The notes under the pieces are model-generated. The model did not search any database, was not told the DNA's origin, and was given only the letters and a program-made list of their open reading frames with translations. The position numbers and the translations under genes are program-made. This document shows, piece by piece, positions 31,945 to 41,123 of a stretch of 64,000 nt of DNA. The stretch's first letter is position 1. The number at the start of each line of letters is the position of its first letter. Source of the DNA: CAZOZZ01 sp965247425 (GTDB lineage: Bacteria; Acidobacteriota; Terriglobia; 20CM-2-55-15); contig OZ252023.1 of NCBI GenBank assembly GCA_965247425.1, positions 3,410,001 through 3,474,000 on the forward strand. Direction: 5' to 3'.

Positions 31945-34353
31945 TCAGTAGTGGATACGGAAGCCAGCAATCGCCCATGCCGCTGGGCCGAGGAAACCAT
32001 CTTCGTAATAACGCTGATTGAACGCGTTCTCGATCTTCGTGTAGAGCTCCATCGTACTGTCCGTCGCGATCGGCAGATCGTAACGAAGGACGACGTCACC
32101 TTTCACGGGACCGCCGAATATCATCCGGCGCCCCCGCGCGCCAAAGGGCGACAGGGAATAGTCGCTCACCGCAAACAAGTCGAACGTTACATTAAACCGC
32201 TGTGCAATCCACTGCGTGGCTGTCAGCGTAAACATATGTTTTGACAGACCAGGGATCTCAAAGAAGTCGCTACCTATTGTCGGCGTCCTGGAATCGGAAT
32301 TTGTGTAGGTATATGCCAGACGCAGGTTCGTCGTGGATACTGGAGAAGCCTGAGCGCTGAACTCAAGTCCGCGCGCGATACCGCCGCCGCTGTTACGATA
32401 GCCGCCGAACCGTCCGAAGGGATCCGTTGTGACGGGAAAATTGGCGAAGTCAAATATGATTGTTTCCTGAAGGTTCGTATAGAACCCGGTTGTGCTTAAC
32501 TGCAGTTTGGAATTGAACAGCCATTGATCGATCCCTCCGTCGAGGGCAACCGAACGTTCCGAGTTGAGGCGCGGATCGCCCCAGTAGCTGAAAGATCCGG
32601 AGAAAGAGGAAAACGATCCGCCAAAGCGTTCAAACGGTGCCGGAGCTCGATAACTGTTGCCGATATGAGCCCGGAATTTGGTCCCACTGCTTTGCACGAA
32701 ATAGGCGACTGCGGCATCGCCGGTGTATGCGGTCGGCGAATCAAATGCGATACCGGCATACGGGCTTTCCCCGCCGACGAAAACAGGATCTTTCGGATCG
32801 AACGATTGCAGTCGCCCACCTAAGGTTACGTGTAACCGGCCATCCAGCAGCCGGATCTGGTCTTGAGCGTAGAACGAATGACTCCTCTGATCGATCATGG
32901 CTGTTGCCGGGTTCGAAGAGTTCTGATCGAAATAGTTTTCCCGTTCGTATTCGTAACCGACGCTGACAAAGTTGTAATCGCCGATGTCGGAGTTAATCCG
33001 CGCCCGTATCGTATCGATGCGGCCATCAAAGTTACTTTCCGATTGAATCGCCGGCTCGAAGTCCCCGCCCCGTAGGGGGCCGTCTATGAATGCCCGGTTC
33101 GTATCGACGCCCTGGTACGACACGCGATATGAAGTGTTTGGAGACAGCCGGTGCTGCAATGAGACGCTTCCATTGAGGAATGAAGATTCGCGGTGGCCGT
33201 CGGGATCTCGTCGGTTTGGAGCGAACGTCGCGGTTCTGGCATTGAACTGCAGACCCTGTTCAAACAGCTCAAGCTGATCCGTGGGAAGTGCAATCGCCCG
33301 AACCGTACCGCTCGCCGGAAAATTGTCGAGAACTGACGCGGGAAACGCTGGACTTTCCGTACTTTGCAACCGGTCGTTCGAATACCACAGCCGTCCGGTC
33401 ACCGATACGTTATCGGTGAAGTTGTACCTGAAGCTTCCCTGGGGAGACGTACTTCGGAACGTATTCCCGTCCCGCACTCCCCGGGTCACGTTGACATAGG
33501 AGACGGTTCCGCTGTAGGTGAACCGGTCCTTGGCCAAGCCGCCACCCATGCCGGCCACGGTGCGGATCATTCCCAATCCACCACCCTCAACGCGAATTTC
33601 GCCGTGCTGGGGTCCGCCCCCGCTCCTTGAAACGATGTTGATGACGCCCGCCATCGCGTTGGAACCATAGAGTGAAGAACCTGAGCCACGCATGAATTCG
33701 ACCCTCTCAGTGTCGACCGTCGTCATGCTTTGCAGGAAGGCAGTCGCGTCCCCTTGTGGACTTGCAGCGTCCCGAAATCGCAGACCGTCGATCAGCAAGG
33801 CAGTGTCCTGTCCGCGCAACCCACGAGTCCGAATCGTCGTGAAGCTGCCGGGCCCCTCCGTTGTCTGAACGCGAACACCAGGCAGATTCCGGATCGCTTC
33901 GGCAATCGAGAGCTCGTCTCGCAATGCGATTTCTTCGGCATCGACGACGTCAACGGCTTTAGCGACCTCCTGAAGCGACAGTGGAGTGCCGGAAGCGGTG
34001 ACGAACACCTCAACGCTCACTCCCGAAACCTTCAGCGACAGGTTCACTTTCAAGTCGCCGTTGACAGACACAGCCGTAGCTGCGGAAAGCGCGCTTGCGG
34101 CCCCATCAGCTTCGAGTAGGTAGTCTCCGCTGACCAACCCCGCAAACGCGTAGCTGCCGTCCGCGGCGGTTGTCGCCTGCCGCAGTAGGCCGCTTGTCCG
34201 ATCGAAGAGCCGGAGCTGCGCGTTTGCAACAATGTTGCCGTCAGGATCAAGAACTCGCCCGCTCAAACTGTCAGCCAGGGCAATGCTTTGAGATGACAAT
34301 ATGGATACCGTCAGAATGAACATTGAACACAAGACTCTGAATTGCTGCTTCAT
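31945..34353 (-). CDS. btuB: TonB-dependent outer-membrane receptor, probably for cobamides
   Basis: 802 aa from ATG at 34353, preceded by GAGGAG; the frame is open to 34515. It has a signal peptide (LCSMFILTVSILSSQSIALA), an N-terminal carboxypeptidase-regulatory-like domain (LSGRVLDPDGNIVANAQLRLF), a plug domain (SIAEAIRNLPGVRVQ, LRGQDTALLIDGLRF, VEFMRGSGSSLYGSNAMAG) and a 22-strand barrel to the end. No clear TonB box was picked out. Substrate assignment rests on being the last gene of the riboswitch-led cobalamin locus; barrel sequence alone would not prove it. It is coupled to a small upstream ORF by ATGA. Confidence 0.85.
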   Translation of the reverse strand: MKQQFRVLCSMFILTVSILSSQSIALADSLSGRVLDPDGNIVANAQLRLFDRTSGLLRQATTAADGSYAFAGLVSGDYLLEADGAASALSAATAVSVNGDLKVNLSLKVSGVSVEVFVTASGTPLSLQEVAKAVDVVDAEEIALRDELSIAEAIRNLPGVRVQTTEGPGSFTTIRTRGLRGQDTALLIDGLRFRDAASPQGDATAFLQSMTTVDTERVEFMRGSGSSLYGSNAMAGVINIVSRSGGGPQHGEIRVEGGGLGMIRTVAGMGGGLAKDRFTYSGTVSYVNVTRGVRDGNTFRSTSPQGSFRYNFTDNVSVTGRLWYSNDRLQSTESPAFPASVLDNFPASGTVRAIALPTDQLELFEQGLQFNARTATFAPNRRDPDGHRESSFLNGSVSLQHRLSPNTSYRVSYQGVDTNRAFIDGPLRGGDFEPAIQSESNFDGRIDTIRARINSDIGDYNFVSVGYEYERENYFDQNSSNPATAMIDQRSHSFYAQDQIRLLDGRLHVTLGGRLQSFDPKDPVFVGGESPYAGIAFDSPTAYTGDAAVAYFVQSSGTKFRAHIGNSYRAPAPFERFGGSFSSFSGSFSYWGDPRLNSERSVALDGGIDQWLFNSKLQLSTTGFYTNLQETIIFDFANFPVTTDPFGRFGGYRNSGGGIARGLEFSAQASPVSTTNLRLAYTYTNSDSRTPTIGSDFFEIPGLSKHMFTLTATQWIAQRFNVTFDLFAVSDYSLSPFGARGRRMIFGGPVKGDVVLRYDLPIATDSTMELYTKIENAFNQRYYEDGFLGPAAWAIAGFRIHY

Positions 34354-34520
34354 ATCTGCTCCTCTATCTTTCCCTTTCTTCTCTTGGCACGGCCCCGAAC
34401 CGTGTTGTACACATCCTTCACTGGTGCCCCTCCTTCCAAGCTGCACTGTTGGTTGAGGAAATGGCGCGTCACACGAAGAGTCTCTGAGCTCTTCATCAGG
34501 TTTTCTAACCAGCACTTCAT
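34350..34520 (-). CDS. Small ORF translationally coupled to btuB
   Basis: A 56-codon frame from ATG at 34520 to a TGA that overlaps the btuB ATG as ATGA. It is basic at the C-terminus (RGRAKRRKGKIEEQ), has two Cys, and matches no family I know. A weak GAGAGAA lies upstream. It could be a real small protein, or a leader whose translation controls btuB. No B12 box is seen in this gap. Confidence 0.4.
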   Translation of the reverse strand: MKCWLENLMKSSETLRVTRHFLNQQCSLEGGAPVKDVYNTVRGRAKRRKGKIEEQI

Positions 34521-34561
34521 GTCGGTTCTCTCGCTTGAATCACAGCGGTTTTCGTTCGAGT

Positions 34562-35542
34562 TCACTTGTAAGGGATCAATAGAAGACAGATCAGAACCGA
34601 CAGCAGGGCGGCAGCAAAAACGGCCCACATTGCCAAGTTTAAGTCGTCGGCGCTTCCGCCTTCGGGAACCGCCGAGTCACCCAGCCAGTCGTCGGTGACC
34701 AGGATCCCGTCCTTCCAGACGGGCCCAATAAGTCGCTTTCCCAAAAGCCCCGCCATCGTCGCTTCGCTCCATCCAGGGTTCGGGCCCGGGACAACAGCGT
34801 GTTGTTCGAGACCAATCTTCCAACCGTTCCGCGCGGAGAGGCCTCGAATCATTGCGCCGGACACGACCAACAGCAGCCAGGAAATTCTCGATGGGACGTA
34901 GTTCATCAGGTCGTCCAGTCGGGCTCCACACCATCCGAAGCGGACGTAATCGGACGTCTTGTATCCCACCATTGAGTCCATCGTGCTGACCACTTTGAAC
35001 AAGAGAACTCCCGGCAGTCCCAGAACGATGTACCAAACCAAAGGGCTTAGGAAGCCATCGACAAAGCTCTCGCTCAGGCTTTCGATGGCTGCCCTCCGGC
35101 ACGCCGAAAGGTCCATCCCGCTGGTATCCCTCCCGACCAGGCGGGCAATGGCTATCCTCGCCTCGGCCAGATCGTTGCGTCCGGCTGCCAGTTGAACGGC
35201 GCGCACGTGATCGAACAGGTCGCGAAACGCAATGCAAAAGTAGAGGGTGATCGCGTGGAGGCCGAGCCCCGGGATGTCGCTCCAGCCGAATACGACCGTC
35301 ACTATGAGACAAGGCAGAACGACACCAGTCACCGTCAGCAACAAGAAGAGAAGGCAGCCACCTGCATATTGGTCCGCCTGCATCGCGCGAAGGGATCGCT
35401 CATACACGCTTAACATCCGTCCTAACATGCGGACCGGATGAAATCCGAATCGGGGATCACCCGCCACCAGGTCGAGCATCATCCCGGCCAACAGCAGAAC
35501 GGAAGTTGGCGTCAGTGCTTCGATTCCCACTTTGCTCTCCAT
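34562..35542 (-). CDS. cbiB: Adenosylcobinamide-phosphate synthase
   Basis: 326 aa integral membrane enzyme (CbiB/CobD family) that attaches (R)-1-amino-2-propanol O-phosphate to adenosylcobyrate. Family marks are MMLDLVAGDPRFGFHPVRMLG, FRDLFDHVRAVQLA, ARLVGRDTSGMDLSACRRAAIESLSE and STMDSMVGYKTSDYVRFGW. Hydrophobic helices lie near residues 60-90, 170-190 and the C-terminus. Its start lies 31 bp inside cbiZ. In this locus it follows CbiZ, which removes the same side chain, so the pair can exchange the lower-ligand arm of salvaged corrinoids. Confidence 0.92.
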   Translation of the reverse strand: MESKVGIEALTPTSVLLLAGMMLDLVAGDPRFGFHPVRMLGRMLSVYERSLRAMQADQYAGGCLLFLLLTVTGVVLPCLIVTVVFGWSDIPGLGLHAITLYFCIAFRDLFDHVRAVQLAAGRNDLAEARIAIARLVGRDTSGMDLSACRRAAIESLSESFVDGFLSPLVWYIVLGLPGVLLFKVVSTMDSMVGYKTSDYVRFGWCGARLDDLMNYVPSRISWLLLVVSGAMIRGLSARNGWKIGLEQHAVVPGPNPGWSEATMAGLLGKRLIGPVWKDGILVTDDWLGDSAVPEGGSADDLNLAMWAVFAAALLSVLICLLLIPYK

Positions 35543-36666
35543 CCCAACGCCAGTGCGTCGTACACGAGTTCCAACGGCCGATCTTGATCGACTTCAAGTT
35601 CTTGCAAGAATTGGTACCAGGACTCCGGCCGCGCGGAAAGAGAAGCCGCGAGTGTGGCGGCCTGTTGGCGAAGCACGTCCCGTGCGGCGGAGACTGGGAG
35701 AACGCCGAATCGGATCCGATCCCAAACGGTCGTCAACGCGCAAGCAGCAGCAGCCACCTGGGGCTCATATAAAACCGCCTCTTTGTTCTTTTTCAGAAGT
35801 TGCAGTGGTTTCTTGCTGAGGCGGGCTGCCATGGCATCGAAAAACACTTTTTCAGAAAAGCCAAAACGCCGGAGGGCATGAAAGAGACTGCGTGTCAGAG
35901 AAGGTTCCAAACCATTCTGCCAACGGAGCGCAGTCGTAGTCGCCAAACGAACGGTATGACCCAACAGTTCACCGAATTTCGTATGCGAACTGGTGGAGCA
36001 ATACGTATGTTGGGCGTCCGAAAGGGGGGCCGCGACCGACACCTGGTCGGTTCCTGTACCCGTAGCAAACTCTTCTGAATAGCGGCTCGAAATCCCAAGC
36101 TGTCTGAGGCTGGCGCTCTTTCCTTCGGTAATTGTAAGTAACGCGCCAACCAGCGCGTCGGGCGTCAGCGGTTGGTTGATCAGGACCAGCGTGTTAATCG
36201 TTCCCGCAACCTTGGGAGACTGGTTCCAACCTGATGGAGTTTCGATCCACCCGGCCGGGTCGCCCGCACAGGTCGCGTTTCCTTCCACACCGGCCGTGAC
36301 GAGGGCGTCGACACGGAGCTGGGAAAACTCATCCGTTTCGTGGGCGGCATAGATCATGTTGGCTGCGGTTCCCATCACAGATGTCCTGTCAGGGTTCAGG
36401 CCCAGTTCCTTGCACACACTGTCGTGGTAGGCGTCGACACCTTGAATTGCGATCCGGGTATAGCGACCGTCGTGCGCCGTCGCTTCGCAGCTCTGGTGGT
36501 TTACCAGATGCCGCACTGATCGTGTCAGCCCACCCACCCGGGCTGAGGTCGTGATGACCTGGTGGGCGCCACCCAACTCGACAACGATGAAACGACCCAT
36601 CCGGTAAACGGCGAACGTGGGTTCGGCAAACCACGGAAAACGTTTCCAGTTCAAGACTTCTGCCAT
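35512..36666 (-). CDS. cbiZ: Adenosylcobinamide amidohydrolase
   Basis: 384 aa. The CbiZ domain hydrolyses the aminopropanol arm of adenosylcobinamide to give adenosylcobyric acid, which lets cells remodel foreign cobamides. Diagnostic pieces are SARVGGLTRSVRHLVNHQSC, ALVTAGVEGNATCAGDPAG, TITEGKSASLRQL, TGTGTDQVSV and SHTKFGELLGHTV. The C-terminal ~150 residues (from about 235) extend beyond the minimal domain and are helical. Start ATG is 6 bp after the PhyH-type gene. Confidence 0.9.
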   Translation of the reverse strand: MAEVLNWKRFPWFAEPTFAVYRMGRFIVVELGGAHQVITTSARVGGLTRSVRHLVNHQSCEATAHDGRYTRIAIQGVDAYHDSVCKELGLNPDRTSVMGTAANMIYAAHETDEFSQLRVDALVTAGVEGNATCAGDPAGWIETPSGWNQSPKVAGTINTLVLINQPLTPDALVGALLTITEGKSASLRQLGISSRYSEEFATGTGTDQVSVAAPLSDAQHTYCSTSSHTKFGELLGHTVRLATTTALRWQNGLEPSLTRSLFHALRRFGFSEKVFFDAMAARLSKKPLQLLKKNKEAVLYEPQVAAAACALTTVWDRIRFGVLPVSAARDVLRQQAATLAASLSARPESWYQFLQELEVDQDRPLELVYDALALGWRAKWESKH

Positions 36667-36671
36667 ATTTC

Positions 36672-37409
36672 CTACCGCGCAACCATCCCTGTTTCCTCGG
36701 CGGGCATTGCTTTAACCCACATGGCAAGCGCCCAGCGGGAATGGCCGTCTTGAAGCGGGTGAGAACGATGTGGGATGAAACGGTCCAGAACGAGCATGTC
36801 CCCACTGGTCAAGAGCGCAATTTCGCGCGGCGCGTCCGGAAGAAGATGGTCCTCGACGACGAACTGGCCGTCGTGACTCTTCACGTGCGGCATGGGCCGA
36901 TTCCACCGGCCCGGCATCGATTCGAGCGCTCCGGTCTTGGCGTCAACATCGGCCAACGGTATCCAGCAGGCCAGCCGGACCGTACCGCAACTGTTGTATC
37001 TTCGTGTTTCCCGAACTACGTCCTGGTGCCATTGGAAAGATGCTTCCGAAAACGTGGACACGACGGCTCTGGGACGAATCGCCTGGCCGGTCCACGTGTA
37101 GCCCTGAAGCAGGTCACGAACGATGCTCGTGACACTGGTGTGACGTGAAAGCGCGCTGATGCGCTCGTCGCGATGACTGTCCGCCATGGCCTCCCTGAAC
37201 AGGGACAAAGCACAAGCAGCGTCCTGTTTGGCAATGACATCCATCCGCCTCTCAAGCGGTACTTCGGGATGGCTCATCGTGAACGGCGCCCGAAGGGCGG
37301 CCGCCGCTCGATCAATCGTTTCCGTAATTGCTCCGCGCAATGTAGCGATGTCGTCGGACGACAGAACCGATCGACACACTTGATAACCCTGGTCCCTTAG
37401 ATCACTCAC
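36672..37409 (-). CDS. PhyH-family Fe(II)/2-oxoglutarate dioxygenase in the B12 operon
   Basis: About 245 aa from a GTG at 37409, preceded by GGAGGG and overlapping the btuD stop as GTGA; the longer frame to 37625 runs through btuD and is not used. The phytanoyl-CoA dioxygenase fold is indicated by VRDQGYQVCRSVLS-like N-terminal helix, the metal HxD in ASFQWHQDVV, the distal His in DRFIPHRSHPL, and the 2-oxoglutarate Arg in GHSRWALAMWV. TVRLACWIPLADVDAKTGAL is the usual strand between them. Its substrate is unknown. Being coupled on both sides to B12 genes it may act on a corrinoid or its side chain. Confidence 0.75.
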   Translation of the reverse strand: MSDLRDQGYQVCRSVLSSDDIATLRGAITETIDRAAAALRAPFTMSHPEVPLERRMDVIAKQDAACALSLFREAMADSHRDERISALSRHTSVTSIVRDLLQGYTWTGQAIRPRAVVSTFSEASFQWHQDVVRETRRYNSCGTVRLACWIPLADVDAKTGALESMPGRWNRPMPHVKSHDGQFVVEDHLLPDAPREIALLTSGDMLVLDRFIPHRSHPLQDGHSRWALAMWVKAMPAEETGMVAR

Positions 37410-38232
37410 AATCCCTCCAGTTGGACCACACGGTTTCCCGAATCGACGGACCGTCTTGCGCCCCGATAAAAGAGGAGCACCGGAGTTCCATCCGATCCAA
37501 CCAGTCTTTCGAAGCGCACTCCAAATGTGTGTTCCAGGTTGTCCCTCGTCAATACGTCTGAGGGCGTGCCATATGCGACTACACGGCCCGATTCGATGAG
37601 CGCTACCTGGTCGATGAAGCGGCACACGGCATTTAGGTCATGCGTCGCAATGACGATCGCCCTCTCCTCGAGGGCCAGCGACCGGCAGAGCTCCAATATG
37701 TCCAGGCCGTGGTCGACGTCGAGGTTCGATGTCGGCTCGTCGAGCAGAAGAACGGAAGCCCGCGTTGCCAGACTTCTCGAGATCAGAACCCGCTGCCTCT
37801 CACCCCCGGATAGCTCAGTAACCGGCCGGTCGGCCAGTTGGTGGACGTCAGCGCGTTCCAACGCATCCTCCACTGCCTTTTTGTCCTCTTCGGTTTCCCG
37901 GTCAAAACGACCTCGATGTGGATGGCGTCCCATTCGGACCAGGTCCCGAACCGAAAACTCGAAATCGAGACGCGTATCCTGAGGTAAATAGGAGACACTT
38001 TGAGCCACAACGGAACGGCCCAAGCTCCCCAACACCTTGCCTTCAAGGCAGACCCTCCCTTCGGTCGGAGTCCAGAGTCCTGCCAAGCATCGAAGCAAAG
38101 TCGACTTTCCAGAACCATTGGGACCGACGATGGCGGTGACCATTCCAGGGCGAACTTGGATACACGCATCGCGCAAGATCCAGCGACGTCTCCGCCGCAA
38201 TCCCAGGCCGTCGGCGGCAAGCAGGGGGACAT
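37406..38232 (-). CDS. btuD: Cobalamin ABC transporter ATPase, apparent one-base loss near start
   Basis: ATP-binding subunit for corrinoid import. Walker A IVGPNGSGKSTLL, Q-loop SYLPQDTRLDFEFS, signature TELSGGERQRVLIS, Walker B VLLLDEPTSNLDV and H-loop ATHDLNAV are all intact. The natural start is the ATG at 38232 that overlaps the btuC stop (TGATG), but it is out of frame with the rest. One extra C in the C5 run at about 38224-38228 would give MSPLLAADGLGL and restore a 276-codon frame. The only in-frame ATG (38353) lies 120 bp inside btuC. Sequencing error or true frameshift. Confidence 0.82.
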
Positions 38233-39335
38233 CAGTCGAACTCCCAGTTTTTGCGGATGAGGAGGAATAGGAAGAAGGGTGCTCCGAACGCTGCCGTAAC
38301 GATTCCCAAACGAATTTCAGTCGGTGGATGGACAGTTCTGGCGAGAAGGTCACACGCGATGAGAAACATAGCTCCCGCCAGCGCGCTGCATAGAATCAAC
38401 GATCGATGAGCGGGTCCGACGAAGAGACGGACCACATGAGGAACGATCAATCCCACGAACCCGATCGCTCCTGCAACCGCGACCGCAGCCCCGGTCAACA
38501 AAGCGGACACCAAAATGAGGCCGCGTTTCGTCGATTCGACTTCGACACCGAGAGCCGCCGCCGTCTCTTCACCTTGAACCAGGAGATCGAGGTCCCGGGC
38601 GTAATAGAGACCCAAAAGTACAGCCAACACGACAAAAGGGGCCGAAATCCATACGTGTATCCAAGTCCGATTCTCCAGCCCCCCCATCATCCAGAAAACG
38701 ATTTCCTGAGCGACCAGCCAGTTCACGAAGCTCAAGGAGATCAACAGCGAAGACGCGGCTCCAAGCAACGCTGCCGTTGCGATACCGCTTAAGAGTAGAG
38801 TCGACACCGGCGTAACGCCGCCGCGCGTTGCAATCGCGTAAACCGTGGTCAGGGCCAGAAGGGCGCCTAGAAATGCAGCGACCGGCAGGATGAACGGCGA
38901 TCTGACCGTCAGCCCAGTCACGAAGACGGCCACAGCGCCGAGTACCGCTCCCGCTCCGGCACCGATGATATTGGGATCGGCAAGCGGATTTCGAAACAGG
39001 CCTTGCATCAACGCTCCAGCAACGGCCAACCCAGCACCGACGAAGGCTGCAACGATGACTCGTGGAACTCGAATGAGCCACACTATGACCTCATCGGTTC
39101 GGGTTATGTCCGCTCCGGAAACCCAAAACGGAAAGAGCTTTTCCCCGACAACGCGGAGTATTGTTGTCCATTCGACGGGTGTGCTACCGATGGCGCCGCC
39201 CGCAATGCACACCAACAAGAGCAGCGGTAGTATCACGAGGATAAAAACAGCCCGCCTCTGCACAAACAGGGAACCTTCTGGTGCGATCGCGATTGCCTGT
39301 GACGATGTCAGCATGGAATTGGTCTCAGTTCGCAT
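38232..39335 (-). CDS. btuC: Cobalamin ABC transporter permease (FecCD family)
   Basis: About 367 aa from ATG at 39335; the frame is open to 39386. Inner-membrane permease with about ten helices. Family blocks are IRVPRVIVAAFVGAGLAVAG, MQGLFRNPLADPNIIGAGAGA, TLLLSGIATAALLGAAS, ETAAALGVEVESTKRG and AGAIGFVGLIVPHVVRLFVG, the last being the ATPase-coupling region. It lies 7 bp after the btuF frame and ends in TGATG with the presumed btuD start. Confidence 0.92.
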   Translation of the reverse strand: MRTETNSMLTSSQAIAIAPEGSLFVQRRAVFILVILPLLLLVCIAGGAIGSTPVEWTTILRVVGEKLFPFWVSGADITRTDEVIVWLIRVPRVIVAAFVGAGLAVAGALMQGLFRNPLADPNIIGAGAGAVLGAVAVFVTGLTVRSPFILPVAAFLGALLALTTVYAIATRGGVTPVSTLLLSGIATAALLGAASSLLISLSFVNWLVAQEIVFWMMGGLENRTWIHVWISAPFVVLAVLLGLYYARDLDLLVQGEETAAALGVEVESTKRGLILVSALLTGAAVAVAGAIGFVGLIVPHVVRLFVGPAHRSLILCSALAGAMFLIACDLLARTVHPPTEIRLGIVTAAFGAPFFLFLLIRKNWEFD

Positions 39336-39342
39336 ACACCGA

Positions 39343-40397
39343 TCACTCTTCCGCAATTGGCTCGTAGAGCGCTTTGCTGAGGGCATCGAGTATCAATACG
39401 GTGAAGGGTGACATCGAAAGAAATACGTGATGCTCGAACACCAAGATCCGATTCGTTTGAGCAGCTCGGGTGGCGCCGATCGCAGGGTCGTCCAGCAACC
39501 GGCGGAGAACCGCGTCAGTTGTCCCCTGACCCGCGCCCGCTACGATCCAATCCGGATTCCAGAGAAGAACCTGTTCTGTGCTGATAGCGTCATAGCCGGT
39601 AAGACCGTTCTGGGCCGCCACATTGACTCCACCTACTGCCTTGATGATGTCGTTGAAAAGTGTTCCGGTCCCGTAGCTGTAGGTCCCAGCGAATCCAAGT
39701 ATTCGAGGCGGCCGCACGCCAAGTGGTTTACGGAGCCCGCAAGGCGGACGGTCTCCTGGAAGCTGTCGTACACCGACCGGGCTTGTGCGTCTTGTCCAGT
39801 GAGAAACCCGATCAAGAGAATCGTGTCTGCCACTTCCTCTAATGTCGTGTACGACGTGTGGAGGCGAAACGCCCGCACGCCGGCCGCTTGAAACAAGTCA
39901 TTGGGATCGACTGCGCTCCAACCCGAAGCGAATACCAGGTCGGGATTTTGATTCAATACGACTTCCGTGCTGGTTGCGATCACCGGTTGGAATTTTTCGG
40001 CCAAATCGTAGACATTACTTATCCGACGCTCATAGGCGCTGGCACTAACCCCAACGACCTGCTCGGGTGGAACGATGGAGTACAAGAACTCGTCGGTAGA
40101 CCAGGTTTGAGAGACCACCCTCCGAACAGGCCGTTCTATCGTGAGCACTTGGCCTTGGGCATCTGCAGCTGCGCGAGGATACGCGTCGGCTGCGCGAGGA
40201 TACGGGTCGGCTGCGCGAGGATACGCGGCGGCTCCGCGTTCCACCCTCAGCGGCCCGTATTCCACAGCTCGCTCGACCCGGCCAAGCCCGCCGGTGTTGG
40301 CAGACAGCCAATGAAGTACGAACGCCAGAGTCACAATCGCCGCAAGAGCGCCAGCTTGAGGAAGATGGCGGCTCCGGACAGTGAGGAAAAAATTCAT
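39343..40397 (-). pseudogene. btuF: Cobalamin-binding periplasmic protein, frameshifted
   Basis: Corrinoid-binding subunit of the importer. The first frame (40397 to about 39740) has a membrane/signal helix, a Pro/Ala/Tyr repeat linker, then RVVSQTWSTDEFLYSIVPP and VVLNQNPDLVFASGW. The fold continues in another frame (about 39738 to 39343) with RPPRILGFAGTYSYGTG and LLWNPDWIVAGAG. Inserting one base near 39733-39740 joins them into 352 codons. If the base change is real, the protein would be truncated after about two thirds and import would suffer; if it is an assembly error, the gene is normal. Confidence 0.8.
40168..40230. repeat. Three tandem 21-bp units inside btuF
   Basis: Units at 40168-40188, 40189-40209 and 40210-40230 differ at one or two positions each. 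They encode a seven-residue AYPRAAD-type repeat between the membrane anchor and the binding domain, probably a flexible spacer. Confidence 0.85.
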
Positions 40398-40404
40398 CTT
40401 CGAA

Positions 40405-40980
40405 CTACCACGCACGGGACCACGATGGCCCTGGCGTTCGGTCGTCTCTCAAGCCCGAGCGCACGTTCCTCTTCGTCTCAACCAGTCGACCGAGGAGCCA
40501 TAGAAGATCGGAAAGCCTGTTCAGATAGCGGATGGCGTTCGCTTCCACCCGAACGCCTTCGTCCTGCATACGGACAACCAGGCGTTCGGTCCGGCGGCAA
40601 ACAGTTCGCGCGACATCGAACGCCGCCGAAGCGACATCCTCACCGGGAAGGGCCCAATCATTCAAAAGGCCTTCGGTCTCCTGGATCCTGTCGACCTCAC
40701 CCGTCAACCGGTCGACCATTTCGTCTGTTATTGAGTGGTGTGTCTGCTCGCTCTCGGCTGACGGGATGACGGCGGATCCGACCCTGAAAAGATCTCGCTG
40801 TAGAGATCGGATCAAGTCACCCGTCCCGACATCCGCGAATATCGCCCGGGCGAAACCCAGGCTGGAAATCAGCTCGTCTATGGTTCCGTGGACCTCAATC
40901 CTGATGTCAGCCTTAGAGACGCGAAGGTCACCCGAGAGATCGGTTTGACCGCCATCCCCTCTTTGGGTGGCAATGTTCAT
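40405..40980 (-). CDS. pduO: Cob(I)alamin adenosyltransferase, PduO type
   Basis: 191 aa. It transfers the adenosyl group of ATP to cob(I)alamin or cobinamide. Marks are the N-terminal TQRGDGGQTDLSG and VHGTIDELISSLGFARA (ATP-binding region), and the C-terminal CRRTERLVVRMQDEG and AIRYLNRLSDLLWLLGRLVE. First gene of the operon, about 140 bp downstream of the cobalamin riboswitch, and 7 bp before btuF. Confidence 0.92.
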   Translation of the reverse strand: MNIATQRGDGGQTDLSGDLRVSKADIRIEVHGTIDELISSLGFARAIFADVGTGDLIRSLQRDLFRVGSAVIPSAESEQTHHSITDEMVDRLTGEVDRIQETEGLLNDWALPGEDVASAAFDVARTVCRRTERLVVRMQDEGVRVEANAIRYLNRLSDLLWLLGRLVETKRNVRSGLRDDRTPGPSWSRAW

Positions 40981-41123
40981 GGCACAGCTCCTCTGAGGAG
41001 CCGACGCAAGGAGGCGGACCTATCTGTAACGATCCAGTTTTGTGGTGGAAGATCCGAATTATTCGGTAGCCCATCCAGCCCCTCCTTCGAAGGCTCGAAT
41101 GAAATTCGGCGTTGGGACGCCGG

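Noticed and set aside
34353..34562. Second cobalamin riboswitch before btuB
   Set aside because: Read on the minus strand there is no B12 box or conserved core; only the small ORF is present.
37410..37625. N-terminal extension of the PhyH-type protein
   Set aside because: Runs inside btuD in another frame; the GTG with GGAGGG at 37409 fits the fold and coupling.
40168..40230. Short repeats that might suggest a CRISPR array
   Set aside because: Units are contiguous 21-mers in frame within btuF, with no spacers.
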